DNA of 64,000 nt from Neobacillus muris (GCF_943193175.1 NZ_CALPDF010000019.1:1-64000), one strand, 5' to 3'; positions 18,565 through 28,478 are shown, counted from the stretch's first letter. The notes: generated by a model not told the origin, from the sequence alone. Program-made: numbers and translations.

Positions 18565-18672
18565 TTATACCTCACCCTTTGCCTTTGCTTCAATCTGTCG
18601 TTATTATATATATAAAGAATAACATAACTAAGCAATTTGTTACGGTGGTAATTAGTGGATAAGGAGAACATT

Positions 18673-19596
18673 ATGCTCAAAACAGCAAGGCTTGGTGATT
18701 GGTTCCAAATCATCATTCCGGAAAAATGGGAAGGCAGGACCATTGATGACATCTTCCGCCTAGAGTGGGCTGCGCCCAAGAAATTAATTCATTCCTTTCG
18801 TATGGAGAAGAAAGTTCGGTTAGATGGAGCAGCTGCTAATTGGCAAACACCATTACCTAGTGGTGCCAAACTGCAAGTGCTGCTTTTCGAACCAGAAGAA
18901 ATCTTGATAGAGCCCGCCTATCATGAAATTGGCGTCCTTTACGAGGATGACCATCTCATTGTATTTAACAAACCACCTTTTATGAACACTCATCCTAATG
19001 ATCCAGAAAAAGATACCGGAACCTTGTTAAATGCCGGGACTTTTTATTTACTGACAAATGGAGAGCTGCGCAATATTCGGCAAATTCATCGTTTAGATCG
19101 GGATACCAGCGGCGCCATCCTGTTTGCTAAGCATCATCTTGCAGGGGCCATTTTAGATCAAATGCTGGCAAGACGGGAAATTAAAAGGACTTATCTTGCG
19201 GCCGTTCATGGTTTATTCCATCAGAAAAAAGGAGTAATCAACCTTCCTATTGGACGTGACCGCCACCATGGATCCAGAAGAGTTGTTTCGTCTTCTGGCC
19301 AGAACGCCATTACCCATTATCAGGTTATCAAAACAGCCGTCAACAGCCGGATATCAATTGTGAAATGCTGGCTTGAAACGGGGAGAACCCATCAAATTCG
19401 CGTACATTTAAGCCATCTTGGCCATCCCTTAGTCGGAGATCTTTTATATGGAGGAGAGGCAGCCTTGAACAGACAAGCCCTCCATGCAGGAAAGCTTCAG
19501 CTTCGGCACCCATTTACCCATGAACCGATTACCTGTTATGCTCCTGTCCCTGACCAGCTTGAAACCTTTGAACATATCGATATCTATTCCCTTTAA
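18673..19596 (+). CDS. RluA-family pseudouridine synthase (YhcT-like)
   Basis: Converts specific uridines of RNA to pseudouridine. The protein, about 307 residues, has an N-terminal S4-like RNA-binding part (about 1-75) and the RluA catalytic domain with the motif IHRLDRDTSGAILFAK (catalytic aspartate near 145) and the later TGRTHQIRVHL motif. The frame opens at GTG 18655, but AAGGAG lies inside it, six bases before ATG 18673, so the latter is the start. The target RNA (rRNA or tRNA) is not evident. It is divergent from the yhcU-like gene. Confidence 0.92.
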   Translation: MLKTARLGDWFQIIIPEKWEGRTIDDIFRLEWAAPKKLIHSFRMEKKVRLDGAAANWQTPLPSGAKLQVLLFEPEEILIEPAYHEIGVLYEDDHLIVFNKPPFMNTHPNDPEKDTGTLLNAGTFYLLTNGELRNIRQIHRLDRDTSGAILFAKHHLAGAILDQMLARREIKRTYLAAVHGLFHQKKGVINLPIGRDRHHGSRRVVSSSGQNAITHYQVIKTAVNSRISIVKCWLETGRTHQIRVHLSHLGHPLVGDLLYGGEAALNRQALHAGKLQLRHPFTHEPITCYAPVPDQLETFEHIDIYSL

Positions 19597-19599
19597 TTA

Positions 19600-19631
19600 G
19601 CAAAACAAGCCTCCAAATTAGGAGGCTTGCC
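19600..19631 (-). terminator. Terminator between convergent genes
   Basis: A perfect 9-bp stem (19606-19614 with 19621-19629) around AAATTA; the T-rich tail is better on the minus strand, for the YeaQ-like gene. Confidence 0.75.
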
Positions 19632-19647
19632 ATTTCTGTAATTGGTT

Positions 19648-19902
19648 TTAACTGGCTTTTCTAAAGGCTCTCATAATAAAGCTTAACAATAGTACCAAAA
19701 CAGCAGAACCAATGATGGCAGGTATAATGGCAAAATCAGCAACCTGTGGTCCCCAATTTCCTAAAACAGCGGTTCCAAGCCATGCACCAACAAAACCAGC
19801 TATGATATTTCCAATAATGCCTCCTGGCACATCTCTTCCCACAATAAGGCCAGCTAACCAGCCAATGATTCCACCAACAATTAATGCCCAAATAAAGCTC
19901 AC
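19648..19902 (-). CDS. GlsB/YeaQ/YmgE-family small membrane protein
   Basis: A membrane protein of about 84 residues with three hydrophobic segments and the family glycine pattern (GGIIGWLAGLIVGRDVPGGIIGNIIAGFVGAWLG). The family is annotated as transglycosylase-associated or stress-related, but the function is not established. The frame is open to 19935, yet AAGGAG nine bases before GTG 19902 and the loss of a polar N-terminal extension make 19902 the likely start. It is a single-gene unit. Confidence 0.88.
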   Translation of the reverse strand: MSFIWALIVGGIIGWLAGLIVGRDVPGGIIGNIIAGFVGAWLGTAVLGNWGPQVADFAIIPAIIGSAVLVLLLSFIMRAFRKAS

Positions 19903-19935
19903 TATAGAACACTCCTTTTCAGTATTCATTTTCAC

Positions 19936-20248
19936 TTATTCTAAGCGCTCGAGCTTGCTTCTGGAGGCAGTTTGTTTTTTACCGCCTTTCCTATACCATT
20001 CCCTAAATAGTTATTTATAAACATAAAAATTTTAAGATTCCTCTCCACTCAATAAAAAATGACAAGGAATACATGTTTTACATAAATGAACATAGCATTG
20101 GAAATAATATTCATTAATTGACCATCTTTTGTTCTGAAAATTCTAATGTTAAGTTTTTGTAAATTTTATTAAGAATCTTTCATTTTTCGACAAATATCAG
20201 CTAAAATGATTGGGTTGAAATGTATTTTTTCAGGAGGTATACACCATA
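19936..20248. other. Intergenic region with candidate Pho-box half-sites
   Basis: About 310 bases between the divergent YeaQ-like and DUF47-pit genes. On the minus strand TTTACA (20163-20158) and TTAACA (20152-20147) are direct repeats 11 bases apart, the spacing of PhoP boxes. No small gene is seen. Confidence 0.35.
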
Positions 20249-20866
20249 ATGGCATTCAAAAAAAATGATAAGTTTTCGGTGTTATTAAACAATATTTCTG
20301 CAAATTTGAAAGAAAGTTCTAATTTCTTTGCCGACTACAAGCTAAAGAATATTAGTGATTTAAAAATTTTCTCAGAAAAGATGAAGGAATTTGAATCAAA
20401 AGGCGATTCCTATGTCCATGAAATCATTAAAGAATTAAATGATGCGTTCATCACCCCTATCGAACGTGAAGATATTCTTCATTTAGCCATGAGTATGGAT
20501 GATGTGCTGGATGGACTTGAAGCAACGGCTGCATTGTTTGAAATGTACTCCATCACACAAGCAGATGATTTTATGCTGCAGTTTGTTAATTCCATTAAAG
20601 AAAGCGTTGTTGAAATTGATGCCGCAATAGCCCTATTGTCTAATAAAAAGCTGCCGCAGATAAGAGAGCACGCAATCAAGATTAAGGATTATGAATCAAA
20701 GTGCGATAATGTGCTCCGTTCATCGATTAAAAATCTTTTTAATGTAGAGAAAGATCCAATCCGAATTATTCAATATAAAGAAATTTATGAAAATCTAGAG
20801 GATATTGCCGACTTTTGCCAAACAGTTGCCAACACTCTAGAAACCATTATTATGAAAAATGCTTAA
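20249..20866 (+). CDS. DUF47/PhoU-like Pit accessory protein
   Basis: A 205-residue helical protein of the DUF47 family (YkaA-like, distantly PhoU-related), which forms helix bundles and accompanies low-affinity phosphate transporters. Recognisable parts are ESKGDSYVHEIIKELNDAFITPIEREDI (about 50-75) and SMDDVLDGLEA (about 82-92). A perfect AGGAGGT precedes the ATG. It is followed after 11 bases by pit, so the two are one operon. Likely modulates transporter activity or signals phosphate status; the exact role is not established. Confidence 0.9.
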   Translation: MAFKKNDKFSVLLNNISANLKESSNFFADYKLKNISDLKIFSEKMKEFESKGDSYVHEIIKELNDAFITPIEREDILHLAMSMDDVLDGLEATAALFEMYSITQADDFMLQFVNSIKESVVEIDAAIALLSNKKLPQIREHAIKIKDYESKCDNVLRSSIKNLFNVEKDPIRIIQYKEIYENLEDIADFCQTVANTLETIIMKNA

Positions 20867-20877
20867 GGAGCAATAAT

Positions 20878-21879
20878 ATGAGTCTTCTTCTTATTTTAAC
20901 AATCCTTATTGTGATTGGCGCTCTTGCATTTGACTTTATTAATGGTTTCCATGATACCGCAAATGCGATCGCCACTTCCGTTTCAACAAAAGCTTTAAAG
21001 CCACGGCAAGCAATTATGTTAGCAGCTGTCATGAATTTTATCGGTGCGTTAACCTTTACAGGCGTTGCCAAAACCGTTACCAAAGATATAGTGGACCCTT
21101 TCGCATTAGGCAATGGATCCGTTGTGATACTGGCTGCATTAATATCCGCTATCATATGGAACTTGCTGACATGGTATTTTGGAATTCCGAGCAGTTCCTC
21201 CCACGCCATTATTGGATCTGTAGCAGGCGCTGCGATTGCGGCAGAAGGGTTTGCCGTACTCAATTATGCCGGTTTTCTGAAAATACTTGAAGGTCTGATT
21301 CTTTCTCCCATTTTGGCATTTGTTGTAGGTTATATTATATACAGTATATTTAAAGTGGCTTTTAAAAATCTAAATCTTGCCAAGACTAATCGAAGATTCC
21401 GGTATATCCAAGTAGCAACTGCTGCGATTCAATCCTATTCGCACGGAACAAACGATGCACAAAAGTCAATGGGAATCATTACACTCGCTCTTATATCCAG
21501 TTCCTATCTGCCGGCTAATGCAGATATCCCTTTCTGGGTGCAGCTCTCCTGTGCCGCTGCTATGGGCTTAGGTACCTCCATTGGCGGATGGAAAATTATT
21601 AAAACCGTCGGCGGCAAAATCATGAAAATCCGCCCAATTAACGGGGTTGCCGCTGACTTAACTGGTGCAGCTGTTATTTTCGGTGCTACTCTTATCCACC
21701 TGCCTGTAAGTACCACACATGTTATTTCTTCAGGCATACTAGGTGTAGGATCCTCACACCGAATTAAAGGGGTTAAATGGGATACCGCGCAGCGAATGGT
21801 CATTACATGGGTCATCACATTGCCCATTACCGCCCTTATTGCAGCTATCGTTTTTTTCATATTAAATCTTGTCTTTTAA
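20878..21879 (+). CDS. pit: Low-affinity inorganic phosphate transporter (PiT family)
   Basis: A 333-residue permease of the PiT family, importing phosphate (as metal-phosphate) with cation symport. The duplicated PiT signatures are present: FDFINGFHDTANAIATSVSTKAL near the N-terminus, SSSSHAIIGS (about residue 102) and, in the second half, SYSHGTNDAQKSMG and PVSTTHVISSGI. About ten membrane helices. The frame is open to 20815 inside the DUF47 gene, but AAGGAG before ATG 20878 sets the start. Confidence 0.95.
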   Translation: MSLLLILTILIVIGALAFDFINGFHDTANAIATSVSTKALKPRQAIMLAAVMNFIGALTFTGVAKTVTKDIVDPFALGNGSVVILAALISAIIWNLLTWYFGIPSSSSHAIIGSVAGAAIAAEGFAVLNYAGFLKILEGLILSPILAFVVGYIIYSIFKVAFKNLNLAKTNRRFRYIQVATAAIQSYSHGTNDAQKSMGIITLALISSSYLPANADIPFWVQLSCAAAMGLGTSIGGWKIIKTVGGKIMKIRPINGVAADLTGAAVIFGATLIHLPVSTTHVISSGILGVGSSHRIKGVKWDTAQRMVITWVITLPITALIAAIVFFILNLVF

Positions 21880-21890
21880 ACGACATAGTA

Positions 21891-21920
21891 AAAAACCAGG
21901 GAAGCTTCCCTGGTTTTTAT
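21891..21920. terminator. Bidirectional terminator between pit and deoC
   Basis: A perfect 13-bp stem (21891-21903 with 21906-21918) with A and T runs on both sides, serving both convergent genes. Confidence 0.92.
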
Positions 21921-21962
21921 TTACTATAAAAAGCTATCTGTTATAAGCCGCCATATACTTTA

Positions 21963-22637
21963 TTAATATTGGCTGTTTGAAATTTCACCTTTGCTAATGG
22001 CAATTCCGGAGCTCGCTCCAATTCTTGTCGCCCCAGCCTCAACCATTGCCAAGGCATCTTCCCGGCTTCGAACGCCACCAGAGGCTTTTACTCCAATATC
22101 TGGGCCGACTGTTTTTCGCATTAGCCGGATATCTTCAACTGTTGCTCCGCCTGTGGAAAAACCAGTTGAAGTTTTGACAAAATCAGCTCCTGCTTTTACA
22201 GACAGCTCACAAGCTTTTACTTTTTCCTCATCCGTTAATAGGCATGTTTCAATGATCACCTTGACAAGAGCTTTTCCTTTGGCAGCTTCTACAACCGCTT
22301 TAATATCCTCTTCCACTAATGAATACTGCTTCCCTTTTAGAGCTCCTATATTAATCACCATATCAATTTCATCAGCGCCATTTTCAATGGCATTTTTAGT
22401 TTCAAAAGCTTTGGTTTCTGTTGTGGACGCTCCAAGAGGGAATCCAATCACCGTACATACCTTTACATCTGGTGCATCCTGTAACATTTCAGCAGCCGTT
22501 TTCACCCATACCGGGTTTACACAAACCGACGCAAAGGAGTACTCCTTTGCTTCATTAGCTAACTGTTCGATTTGAGATTCAGTTGCATCCGCTTTTAACA
22601 ATGTATGATCAATCATTCTCGCAATATTTTGAGTCAT
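21963..22637 (-). CDS. deoC: Deoxyribose-phosphate aldolase
   Basis: Cleaves 2-deoxyribose-5-phosphate to glyceraldehyde-3-phosphate and acetaldehyde in deoxynucleoside catabolism. About 224 residues with clear signatures: [13 protein letters not shown] at the start, [15 protein letters not shown] (about 85-100), the Schiff-base strand [16 protein letters not shown], and VKASGGVR near 180. The frame opens at 22691, but GGAGGG six bases before ATG 22637 fixes the start. It stands alone here, not with pdp/nupC. Confidence 0.96.
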   Translation of the reverse strand: MTQNIARMIDHTLLKADATESQIEQLANEAKEYSFASVCVNPVWVKTAAEMLQDAPDVKVCTVIGFPLGASTTETKAFETKNAIENGADEIDMVINIGALKGKQYSLVEEDIKAVVEAAKGKALVKVIIETCLLTDEEKVKACELSVKAGADFVKTSTGFSTGGATVEDIRLMRKTVGPDIGVKASGGVRSREDALAMVEAGATRIGASSGIAISKGEISNSQY

Positions 22638-22805
22638 GTAAAACCCTCCAAGTTTGTAAAAATTAATTGCAGCATATAGATCGTTGTCCAAGGTACACTA
22701 TAACAAAATCAAAGAACAATTGTAAATGAAAAATCAAGCAGGGAGTATTTGATATAAACTAGTTTTCTTCAATATATCCTAAAAAATTACAACAACTTTC
22801 AAATC

Positions 22806-23819
22806 CTAATTCAATACAATTAGAACCACAAAGTAAACTAACATAATAATCAGCCCTACTGGCACTCCAAAGCGGGCCCACTCTTTACTGGTAATGTTTA
22901 ATTTCCCTGCGGAAATGATATTGGGGATATTTCCGGGAATCAGCATTCCGCCGCTAATAATTAAACCCAGCAGGACAGCTTGAATGGTTTGGGCATTCAT
23001 GGCTGGACTGACCTCTGCCGCAGCCAATGTGGCGTTGTCTAAAATAGCTGAAATCATATTAATCCAGTATAATAAATTGGGATGAAGGCCTATCACATAC
23101 TCATTAATTAATGGCTCAAACCCATGTCCCAGAAATGTTAATCCCATGACAAACAAATAGATTTTTAGTGATCTAATCAGAATCTCCCCATAGGTCTCTG
23201 CATTTTGTTCCGACTTTAAGCCTTCCGCACTATCATGGGGCTTAACCAAGAACATGGTTAACACGCCAAGAACGAGAATGGCAGGGATGACTTCAGGTCC
23301 AATTAACTTCAGCAGATAGAAAAAATCCTCATTTAATTTACTGATGGTAATCGTGGACAATGGCTCGCCAATCGGTGTTAATACCGCCCCCAGCCCAATC
23401 GAGAAACAGGCTAAAACCGTTAACCGTATTTCCGATTTACGGTCAAGCGGCAAGATATTCACGATGATGACCAGCACAATAGCCGCAATAATGGCGGTAA
23501 TAATGCTAGAAGCTAATCCGAGTATGATAACTGTTAAAGCAAAGAAAACCCTGGGTGACAGCAGTTTATTTAGAGCAAGTACACCTTTTTCCAGAGGTCC
23601 CTGCAGCCATTTGCACACCAGACCAGCAATCAGCACGGCAAGGGTTATATTGATTGGGTCTAATAAGGCTTTTTTTATGAGATGCCCATCCATCATGCCA
23701 CTGATAGCGGCCGCGGCAATTCCCATGATAAACAGAAAAATTTCTAAATTATGCTCCACTTTTTTTACAGAAAACGGCAGGAACAAGACCAAAATCAAAA
23801 TTATTACTAGTCCAATCAT
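22806..23819 (-). CDS. DUF1646 family putative ion transporter
   Basis: A 337-residue polytopic membrane protein of the DUF1646 group, within the ArsB/NhaD-like ion transporter superfamily. About ten hydrophobic helices are visible, with superfamily-like short motifs in each half (GLGAVLTPIGEPLSTI near 150, ISAILDNATLAAAEVSP near 262, and ISGGMLIPGNIPNIISAGKL near 295). The ATG has an AAAAGGA site. It is a single-gene unit. Na+ or another cation is a plausible substrate; nothing in the context fixes it. Confidence 0.8.
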   Translation of the reverse strand: MIGLVIILILVLFLPFSVKKVEHNLEIFLFIMGIAAAAISGMMDGHLIKKALLDPINITLAVLIAGLVCKWLQGPLEKGVLALNKLLSPRVFFALTVIILGLASSIITAIIAAIVLVIIVNILPLDRKSEIRLTVLACFSIGLGAVLTPIGEPLSTITISKLNEDFFYLLKLIGPEVIPAILVLGVLTMFLVKPHDSAEGLKSEQNAETYGEILIRSLKIYLFVMGLTFLGHGFEPLINEYVIGLHPNLLYWINMISAILDNATLAAAEVSPAMNAQTIQAVLLGLIISGGMLIPGNIPNIISAGKLNITSKEWARFGVPVGLIIMLVYFVVLIVLN

Positions 23820-23917
23820 TTTCCCAGATCCTTTTCTATTTTATATGTATTTTAATCACTCTCTATTATAAGTTATTTTATAACCTTATACAGGAAAAAT
23901 TTTTTATATAGAAACGA

Positions 23918-23944
23918 AAAAACCAGCGGATCCGCTGGTTTTTC
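23918..23944 (-). terminator. Terminator of the CAP-domain gene
   Basis: A 12-bp perfect palindrome (AACCAGCGGATCC centred at 23930) flanked by A and T runs. Confidence 0.88.
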
Positions 23945-23950
23945 ATGCTT

Positions 23951-24859
23951 CTATTTTCCGATAAACATTTGTGACCAATTTTTGCCCGCTTCTTCAAACC
24001 CAACGCCAATATGGGTATAATTTGCGCTAAGAATGTTTTTGCGGTGCCCTTCACTATTCATCCAAGCGTTTACGACCTCTTGAGGTGTCTTCTGTCCTTG
24101 GGCGATATTTTCTCCAGCTGATTTGTATGTCACACCAAAGTCCCTCATCATGTCAAAAGGAGACCCATAAGTTGGGCTCGTATGTGAAAAATAATGATTT
24201 TGCTGCATATCTTCTGCTTTCTTTTGGGCAACACTGCTCAACTGAGTATCTTCCTTTAAAGCAGGAAGCCCATTTTTACTTCTTTGCTGATTTGTTAAGT
24301 CTATCACTTGTTTTACATATTGACTAACAGTTCCAGAAGTGGCTGTATTCGTTTGTTTCTGCTGTGGTGCTGGCTGTGCCTGTTGTGGCGTTTGCTGCGT
24401 CTGCTGTGGTGCAGCCGGCTGTCCCTGTTGTGTTTGCTGTGGCGCTGGCTGTGCCTGCTGAGACGCGTTAAACTGTCTCGGATCCAATCGGATAAACTGA
24501 TACTTGGCGTCTCTAATTAACACTGCTTTGGTATGAGGGTATTGGCTGCTATTCAGATTTGTTTGATAGGCAGACAGTAAATCGTCATTGTCCCTCTTGT
24601 TTTTTTGATGATTGTTATCATCAAACAAGTTAGTATCAAGATCCGGATCATTGTTATCATCATTGTTGTAATCCTCAGTCAGCGGACCATTGTGGTCAAT
24701 GCCGTCATCCCTGCCGTTACGGACATCCATCACATTATTGTCTCTGGTGTTTATACGCGCTTGGTTATCGGCTGCATCATCGGCATCATTGTTATTGCAT
24801 GCTGCAAGCCCTAAGGACAGAATAGCTGTTAACACGAAGCTTATCGGTTTTTTTATCAT
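23951..24859 (-). CDS. CAP/SCP-domain lipoprotein (YkwD-like) with glutamine-rich linker
   Basis: A 302-residue surface lipoprotein: signal peptide with lipobox LAAC (cysteine 21), an aspartate/asparagine-rich segment (about 22-95), a low-complexity glutamine/proline/alanine linker (about 130-172) and a C-terminal CAP domain (about 180-302). The CAP domain shows VIDLTNQQRSKNGLPAL, HYFSHTSPTYGSPFD, AGENIAQG and MNSEGHRKNIL. The same architecture occurs in YkwD-like proteins of spore formers. Function of bacterial CAP proteins is largely unknown. A GGGGG site precedes the ATG; single-gene unit. Confidence 0.9.
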   Translation of the reverse strand: MIKKPISFVLTAILSLGLAACNNNDADDAADNQARINTRDNNVMDVRNGRDDGIDHNGPLTEDYNNDDNNDPDLDTNLFDDNNHQKNKRDNDDLLSAYQTNLNSSQYPHTKAVLIRDAKYQFIRLDPRQFNASQQAQPAPQQTQQGQPAAPQQTQQTPQQAQPAPQQKQTNTATSGTVSQYVKQVIDLTNQQRSKNGLPALKEDTQLSSVAQKKAEDMQQNHYFSHTSPTYGSPFDMMRDFGVTYKSAGENIAQGQKTPQEVVNAWMNSEGHRKNILSANYTHIGVGFEEAGKNWSQMFIGK

Positions 24860-24960
24860 TTTAAAGACCCCCTTTTATTAAAATTTTCTTGCGTTTTTAT
24901 TTTTGATTTTTTTCAAAAAAGTATTTATGGAAATTACAGACTAAAAGTAAGCGAAAAATA

Positions 24961-24986
24961 AAAAAAACCGCTTTTTTTGCGGTTTC
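24961..24986 (-). terminator. Second terminator downstream of yhbH
   Basis: AAACCGC (24965-24971) pairs with GCGGTTT (24979-24985), followed on the minus strand by eight T. Confidence 0.7.
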
Positions 24987-25092
24987 CAATATTTCACCTA
25001 TTCATATCAATCATAAATTTATAACGACATCCTTTCATGTAGTGCTTTATTTTACCTTCCAAAAGATACGGTTGTCTATACCAATTAATACT

Positions 25093-25121
25093 AGAAAAGC
25101 GGCAGGGTCCCCTGCCGCTTC
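25093..25121 (-). terminator. Terminator of yhbH
   Basis: An 11-bp perfect stem (25097-25107 with 25110-25120), two-base loop and a minus-strand TTTTC tail. Confidence 0.85.
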
Positions 25122-25123
25122 CA

Positions 25124-26290
25124 TTATGCATATACTTCCGAGTCTTCTTTTTGGAAAAAGGTTGTCATCGCATGAAACACATCTGCCTTTTGTTTGAGGA
25201 TAAAATAACGGAACCGCTCATCTTTAATGTTTTTGTAGGCAGACATTAACGTAGAATGGCGGTTATACTGGTTCACTTCCCCATAGCCAAACATGTTGGA
25301 CACCTTCATTAATTCCTCCACCAGTTTTACGCAGCGGGCATTATCCGATGTGAGGTTATCACCATCCGAAAAATGGAATGGATAAATATTATATTTGCGG
25401 GGGCTATACTTATCATTGATAATTTCCATTGCTTTTCGGTAAGCGGAAGAACAAATGGTTCCGCCGCTTTCTCCTTTAGAGAAGAAATCTTCCTCAGAAA
25501 CAATTTTTGCTTCAGTGTGATGGGCAATAAATTCAATGTCAACTGTCTCATATTTTGTTCTTAAAAACCGCGTCATCCAGAAAAAGAAACTCCGGGCCAT
25601 GTATTTTTCCCATATTCCCATACTGCCGCTGGTATCCATCATCGCAATGACCACCGCTTTGGAATCCGGCTTCACTACTTCATTCCATGTCTTGAATTTT
25701 AAGTCCTCTTTGTAGATTGGATGAAAAGCAGGTTTTCCATTCATCGCATTTCGTTTAAAAGCAGCCATCATCGTCCGCTTTTTATCGATATTCCCCATGA
25801 GGCCAGTTTTTCGGATATCATTAAATTCAATGTTCTCGACTAAATGTTCCTGCTCTTCTTTTCGCTTTAAATTCGGCAGTTCTAACTGCTTAAACAAAGC
25901 TTCTTCGAGCTCCATTAATGATACTTCCGCTTCGAAATAGTCTTCTCCCGCCTGATCGCCGGCTCCCTGCCCTTTACCGGGACCTTTTTGTCCACTGGAA
26001 CCGTCACGTGCCACAACATCACCGATTTGACTGTCTCCATCACCTTGGCCCACGTGTTTGTTTTTGTCATAATTATAACGAATTTTATATTCGTCCAATG
26101 AACGTATTGGAATTTTTACCACATCTCGACCGTTTGACATGATGATGCTTTCTTCTGTAATTAGATCAGGTAAATTATTGCGAATGGCCTCTTGGACTTT
26201 CTCCTGATGCCGCTGCTGGTCATCGTGGCCTTTCCGGTGGAGGGACCAATCTTCTTGTGAAATGACAAATTGATGGTTATTGACAGACAT
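25124..26290 (-). CDS. yhbH: Sporulation protein YhbH (UPF0229/DUF444)
   Basis: A 388-residue member of the DUF444 family (E. coli YeaH), with a von Willebrand-like fold: metal-ion site DTSGSMG at about residues 219-225, preceded by a glycine- and lysine-rich flexible region (about 82-115). An excellent AAGGAGGGG site lies before the ATG. It lies downstream of prkA on the same strand, separated by about 250 bases and a terminator. YhbH, PrkA and SpoVR are functionally linked in many bacteria; in Bacillus they are mother-cell sporulation genes. Molecular role unknown. Confidence 0.94.
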   Translation of the reverse strand: MSVNNHQFVISQEDWSLHRKGHDDQQRHQEKVQEAIRNNLPDLITEESIIMSNGRDVVKIPIRSLDEYKIRYNYDKNKHVGQGDGDSQIGDVVARDGSSGQKGPGKGQGAGDQAGEDYFEAEVSLMELEEALFKQLELPNLKRKEEQEHLVENIEFNDIRKTGLMGNIDKKRTMMAAFKRNAMNGKPAFHPIYKEDLKFKTWNEVVKPDSKAVVIAMMDTSGSMGIWEKYMARSFFFWMTRFLRTKYETVDIEFIAHHTEAKIVSEEDFFSKGESGGTICSSAYRKAMEIINDKYSPRKYNIYPFHFSDGDNLTSDNARCVKLVEELMKVSNMFGYGEVNQYNRHSTLMSAYKNIKDERFRYFILKQKADVFHAMTTFFQKEDSEVYA

Positions 26291-26506
26291 GTAAACCCCT
26301 CCTTAAAAATTTTTAATCCATGCACACATTTGGTTTCAAATCATACAATAACGCGAATGGAAATACGACAGATAATGATGGATTACTTTATCCTATGCAA
26401 GAAACAGGAATAATTTACAAATTATTTTGACAATTAGTCAATTGCCTATAAAGAGGGACGAGCCGTTTAAGAGAAATAAACACCTTGTAACGCATTTATG
26501 GAGACA

Positions 26507-26540
26507 AAAAAGACTGGCAGATTTCCTGCCAATCTTTACA
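26507..26540 (-). terminator. Terminator of prkA
   Basis: A 12-bp stem with one mismatch (26509-26520 with 26526-26537) followed by a minus-strand T-run. Confidence 0.82.
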
Positions 26541-26542
26541 TT

Positions 26543-28438
26543 TTAACGATTTAACAAACTGCCGACATATCTCAGTAATTCATTAGCAGAGGTCGAATTA
26601 TAGCCATGCTCATCAACTAACCGGGCTACCACTTCATTAATTTTCTTTAACTGCTGTTCATCCGGAGTTTTAGTGGAAGTGGTGATTTTGACTACATCCT
26701 TTAAGTCTGCAAACAATTTCTTCTGAATGGCTTCCCTCAAGCGGTCGTGGGAGTTATAATCAAACCGCTTTCCTTTTCTGGCAAAGGCAGAAATTCGGAT
26801 CAGGATTTCTTCTCTAAATGCCTTTTTGGCGTTTTCTGAAATGCCAATTTGCTCTTCAATGGAACGCATCAGTTTTTCATCTGGATTGATTTCTTCACCT
26901 GTCAGCGGGTCACGAAGCTTTGCCTTATTACAGTAAGCTTCTACGTTATCCAGATAATTGTTCATTAATGTTTTCGCAGATTCTTCATATGAGTACACAA
27001 AGGCTTTTTGAACTTCATTCTTGGCAATCGTATCATATTCTTTTCGTGCCAGAGCGATATAATTCATATATCTTTCACGAAGTTCCGCTGTAATGGATGG
27101 ATGCTGATTAAGGCCATCCATCAACGATCTTAATACATCCAGCGCATTAATAGACGGGACTTCCTTTCGAATAATGGTTGACGAGATACGGTTAATCACA
27201 TACCGTGGATCAATCCCGCTCATTCCCTCATCCGTGTACTCTTTCTTTAACTCCTCCACATCAGCAGAATTAAACCCATCGACACTCTCTCCGTCATAAA
27301 GGCGCATTTTCTTTACAAGGTCGATGTCACCCTTTTTGGGTTCCTTTAACCGTGTAAGTATCGTAAACATGGCTGCTACTCTTAGTGTATGCGGAGCAAT
27401 ATGGACGTCTGAAACATCGCTTTCCTGAATCATTTTTTTATAAATTCTCTCTTCCTCTGATACTTTTAAATTATAAGGGATAGGCATGACAATAATCCTT
27501 GAATGGAGAGCTTCATTTTTCTTATTGGAAATAAAGGAGCGATATTCTGTTTCGTTTGTATGGGCCACAATTAATTCGTCAGCGGATATTAATGCGAACC
27601 GCCCTGCCTTAAAGTTCCCTTCCTGCGTTAATGAGAGCAAGTGCCAAAGGAACTTCTCATCACATTTCAACATTTCCTGGAATTCCATCATGCCTCGGTT
27701 CGCTTTATTCAGCTCACCATCAAAGCGATACGCCCTCGGATCTGATTCTGAGCCAAATTCTGCAATCGTTGAAAAATCAATGCTGCCAGTTAAATCGGCA
27801 ATATCCTGAGACTTTGGATCGGATGGGCTGAATGTTCCAATTCCTGTTCGTTTATCCTCTGAGAAAAAGATTCTTTCAACCAGAACGTCCTCAATTCTGC
27901 CGCCGTAATCCTGTTCCAGCCGCATCATATTGAGCGGTGAAAGATTTCCTTCAATTCGGATGCCATACTCGTCATAGAAGTCCTGGCGTAAATGATGGGG
28001 AATGAGATGAAGTGGATCTTCATGCATTGGACAGCCTTTTATCGCAAAAACAGATCCCCTGTCTGTAAGCGAATATTTTTCTAAACCTCGTTTGAGCATG
28101 GTTACAAGGGTTGATTTCCCCCCGCTGACTGGCCCCATTAACAGCAATATACGTTTTCTTACATCAAGCCGTTTGGCTGCAGGATGAAAATATTCCTCTA
28201 CCAGCCGTTCCAACGCTTCCTCTAAACCAAATAATTCATTACTAAAGAATTTGTACTTTCTGCTTCCATTGACTTCCTCAATTCCGGCATCCTTGATCAT
28301 ATTATAAACTCGAGAATGTGCAGATTGAGCTACCCATGGCTTTTCCTTCAGCAATTCTAAAAAATCGGCAAATGTCCCTTCCCAACGCAGTTTTTCCTCT
28401 TCTTCACGAAATTTCTCGATTTTTTTTAAAATATCCAT
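26543..28438 (-). CDS. prkA: PrkA serine protein kinase / AAA+ protein
   Basis: A 631-residue protein, the standard PrkA length. It has an AAA+ ATPase core with Walker A GPVSGGKST (about residues 102-110) and a C-terminal PrkA kinase-like region (about 380-620). PrkA affects sporulation in Bacillus, with both kinase and ATP-dependent protease activities reported for the family. The frame opens at 28462, but GGGGGAGGG just before ATG 28438 sets the start. A sigma-E-like promoter lies about 40 bases upstream. Confidence 0.95.
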   Translation of the reverse strand: MDILKKIEKFREEEEKLRWEGTFADFLELLKEKPWVAQSAHSRVYNMIKDAGIEEVNGSRKYKFFSNELFGLEEALERLVEEYFHPAAKRLDVRKRILLLMGPVSGGKSTLVTMLKRGLEKYSLTDRGSVFAIKGCPMHEDPLHLIPHHLRQDFYDEYGIRIEGNLSPLNMMRLEQDYGGRIEDVLVERIFFSEDKRTGIGTFSPSDPKSQDIADLTGSIDFSTIAEFGSESDPRAYRFDGELNKANRGMMEFQEMLKCDEKFLWHLLSLTQEGNFKAGRFALISADELIVAHTNETEYRSFISNKKNEALHSRIIVMPIPYNLKVSEEERIYKKMIQESDVSDVHIAPHTLRVAAMFTILTRLKEPKKGDIDLVKKMRLYDGESVDGFNSADVEELKKEYTDEGMSGIDPRYVINRISSTIIRKEVPSINALDVLRSLMDGLNQHPSITAELRERYMNYIALARKEYDTIAKNEVQKAFVYSYEESAKTLMNNYLDNVEAYCNKAKLRDPLTGEEINPDEKLMRSIEEQIGISENAKKAFREEILIRISAFARKGKRFDYNSHDRLREAIQKKLFADLKDVVKITTSTKTPDEQQLKKINEVVARLVDEHGYNSTSANELLRYVGSLLNR

Positions 28439-28478
28439 TAGTACCCTCCCCCTGTAATTCATCAGAGACGATTAATAT

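Noticed and set aside
24340-24480. Short repeated units suggesting a CRISPR-like or tandem array
   Set aside because: These are glutamine/proline codon repeats in the CAP lipoprotein; units are short, irregular and have no spacers. No CRISPR array is seen anywhere in the window.
26342-26349. Perfect CATACAAT, a sigma-E -10 word, on the plus strand before yhbH
   Set aside because: It points away from yhbH, no gene follows on that strand, and no matching -35 lies 14 bases upstream.
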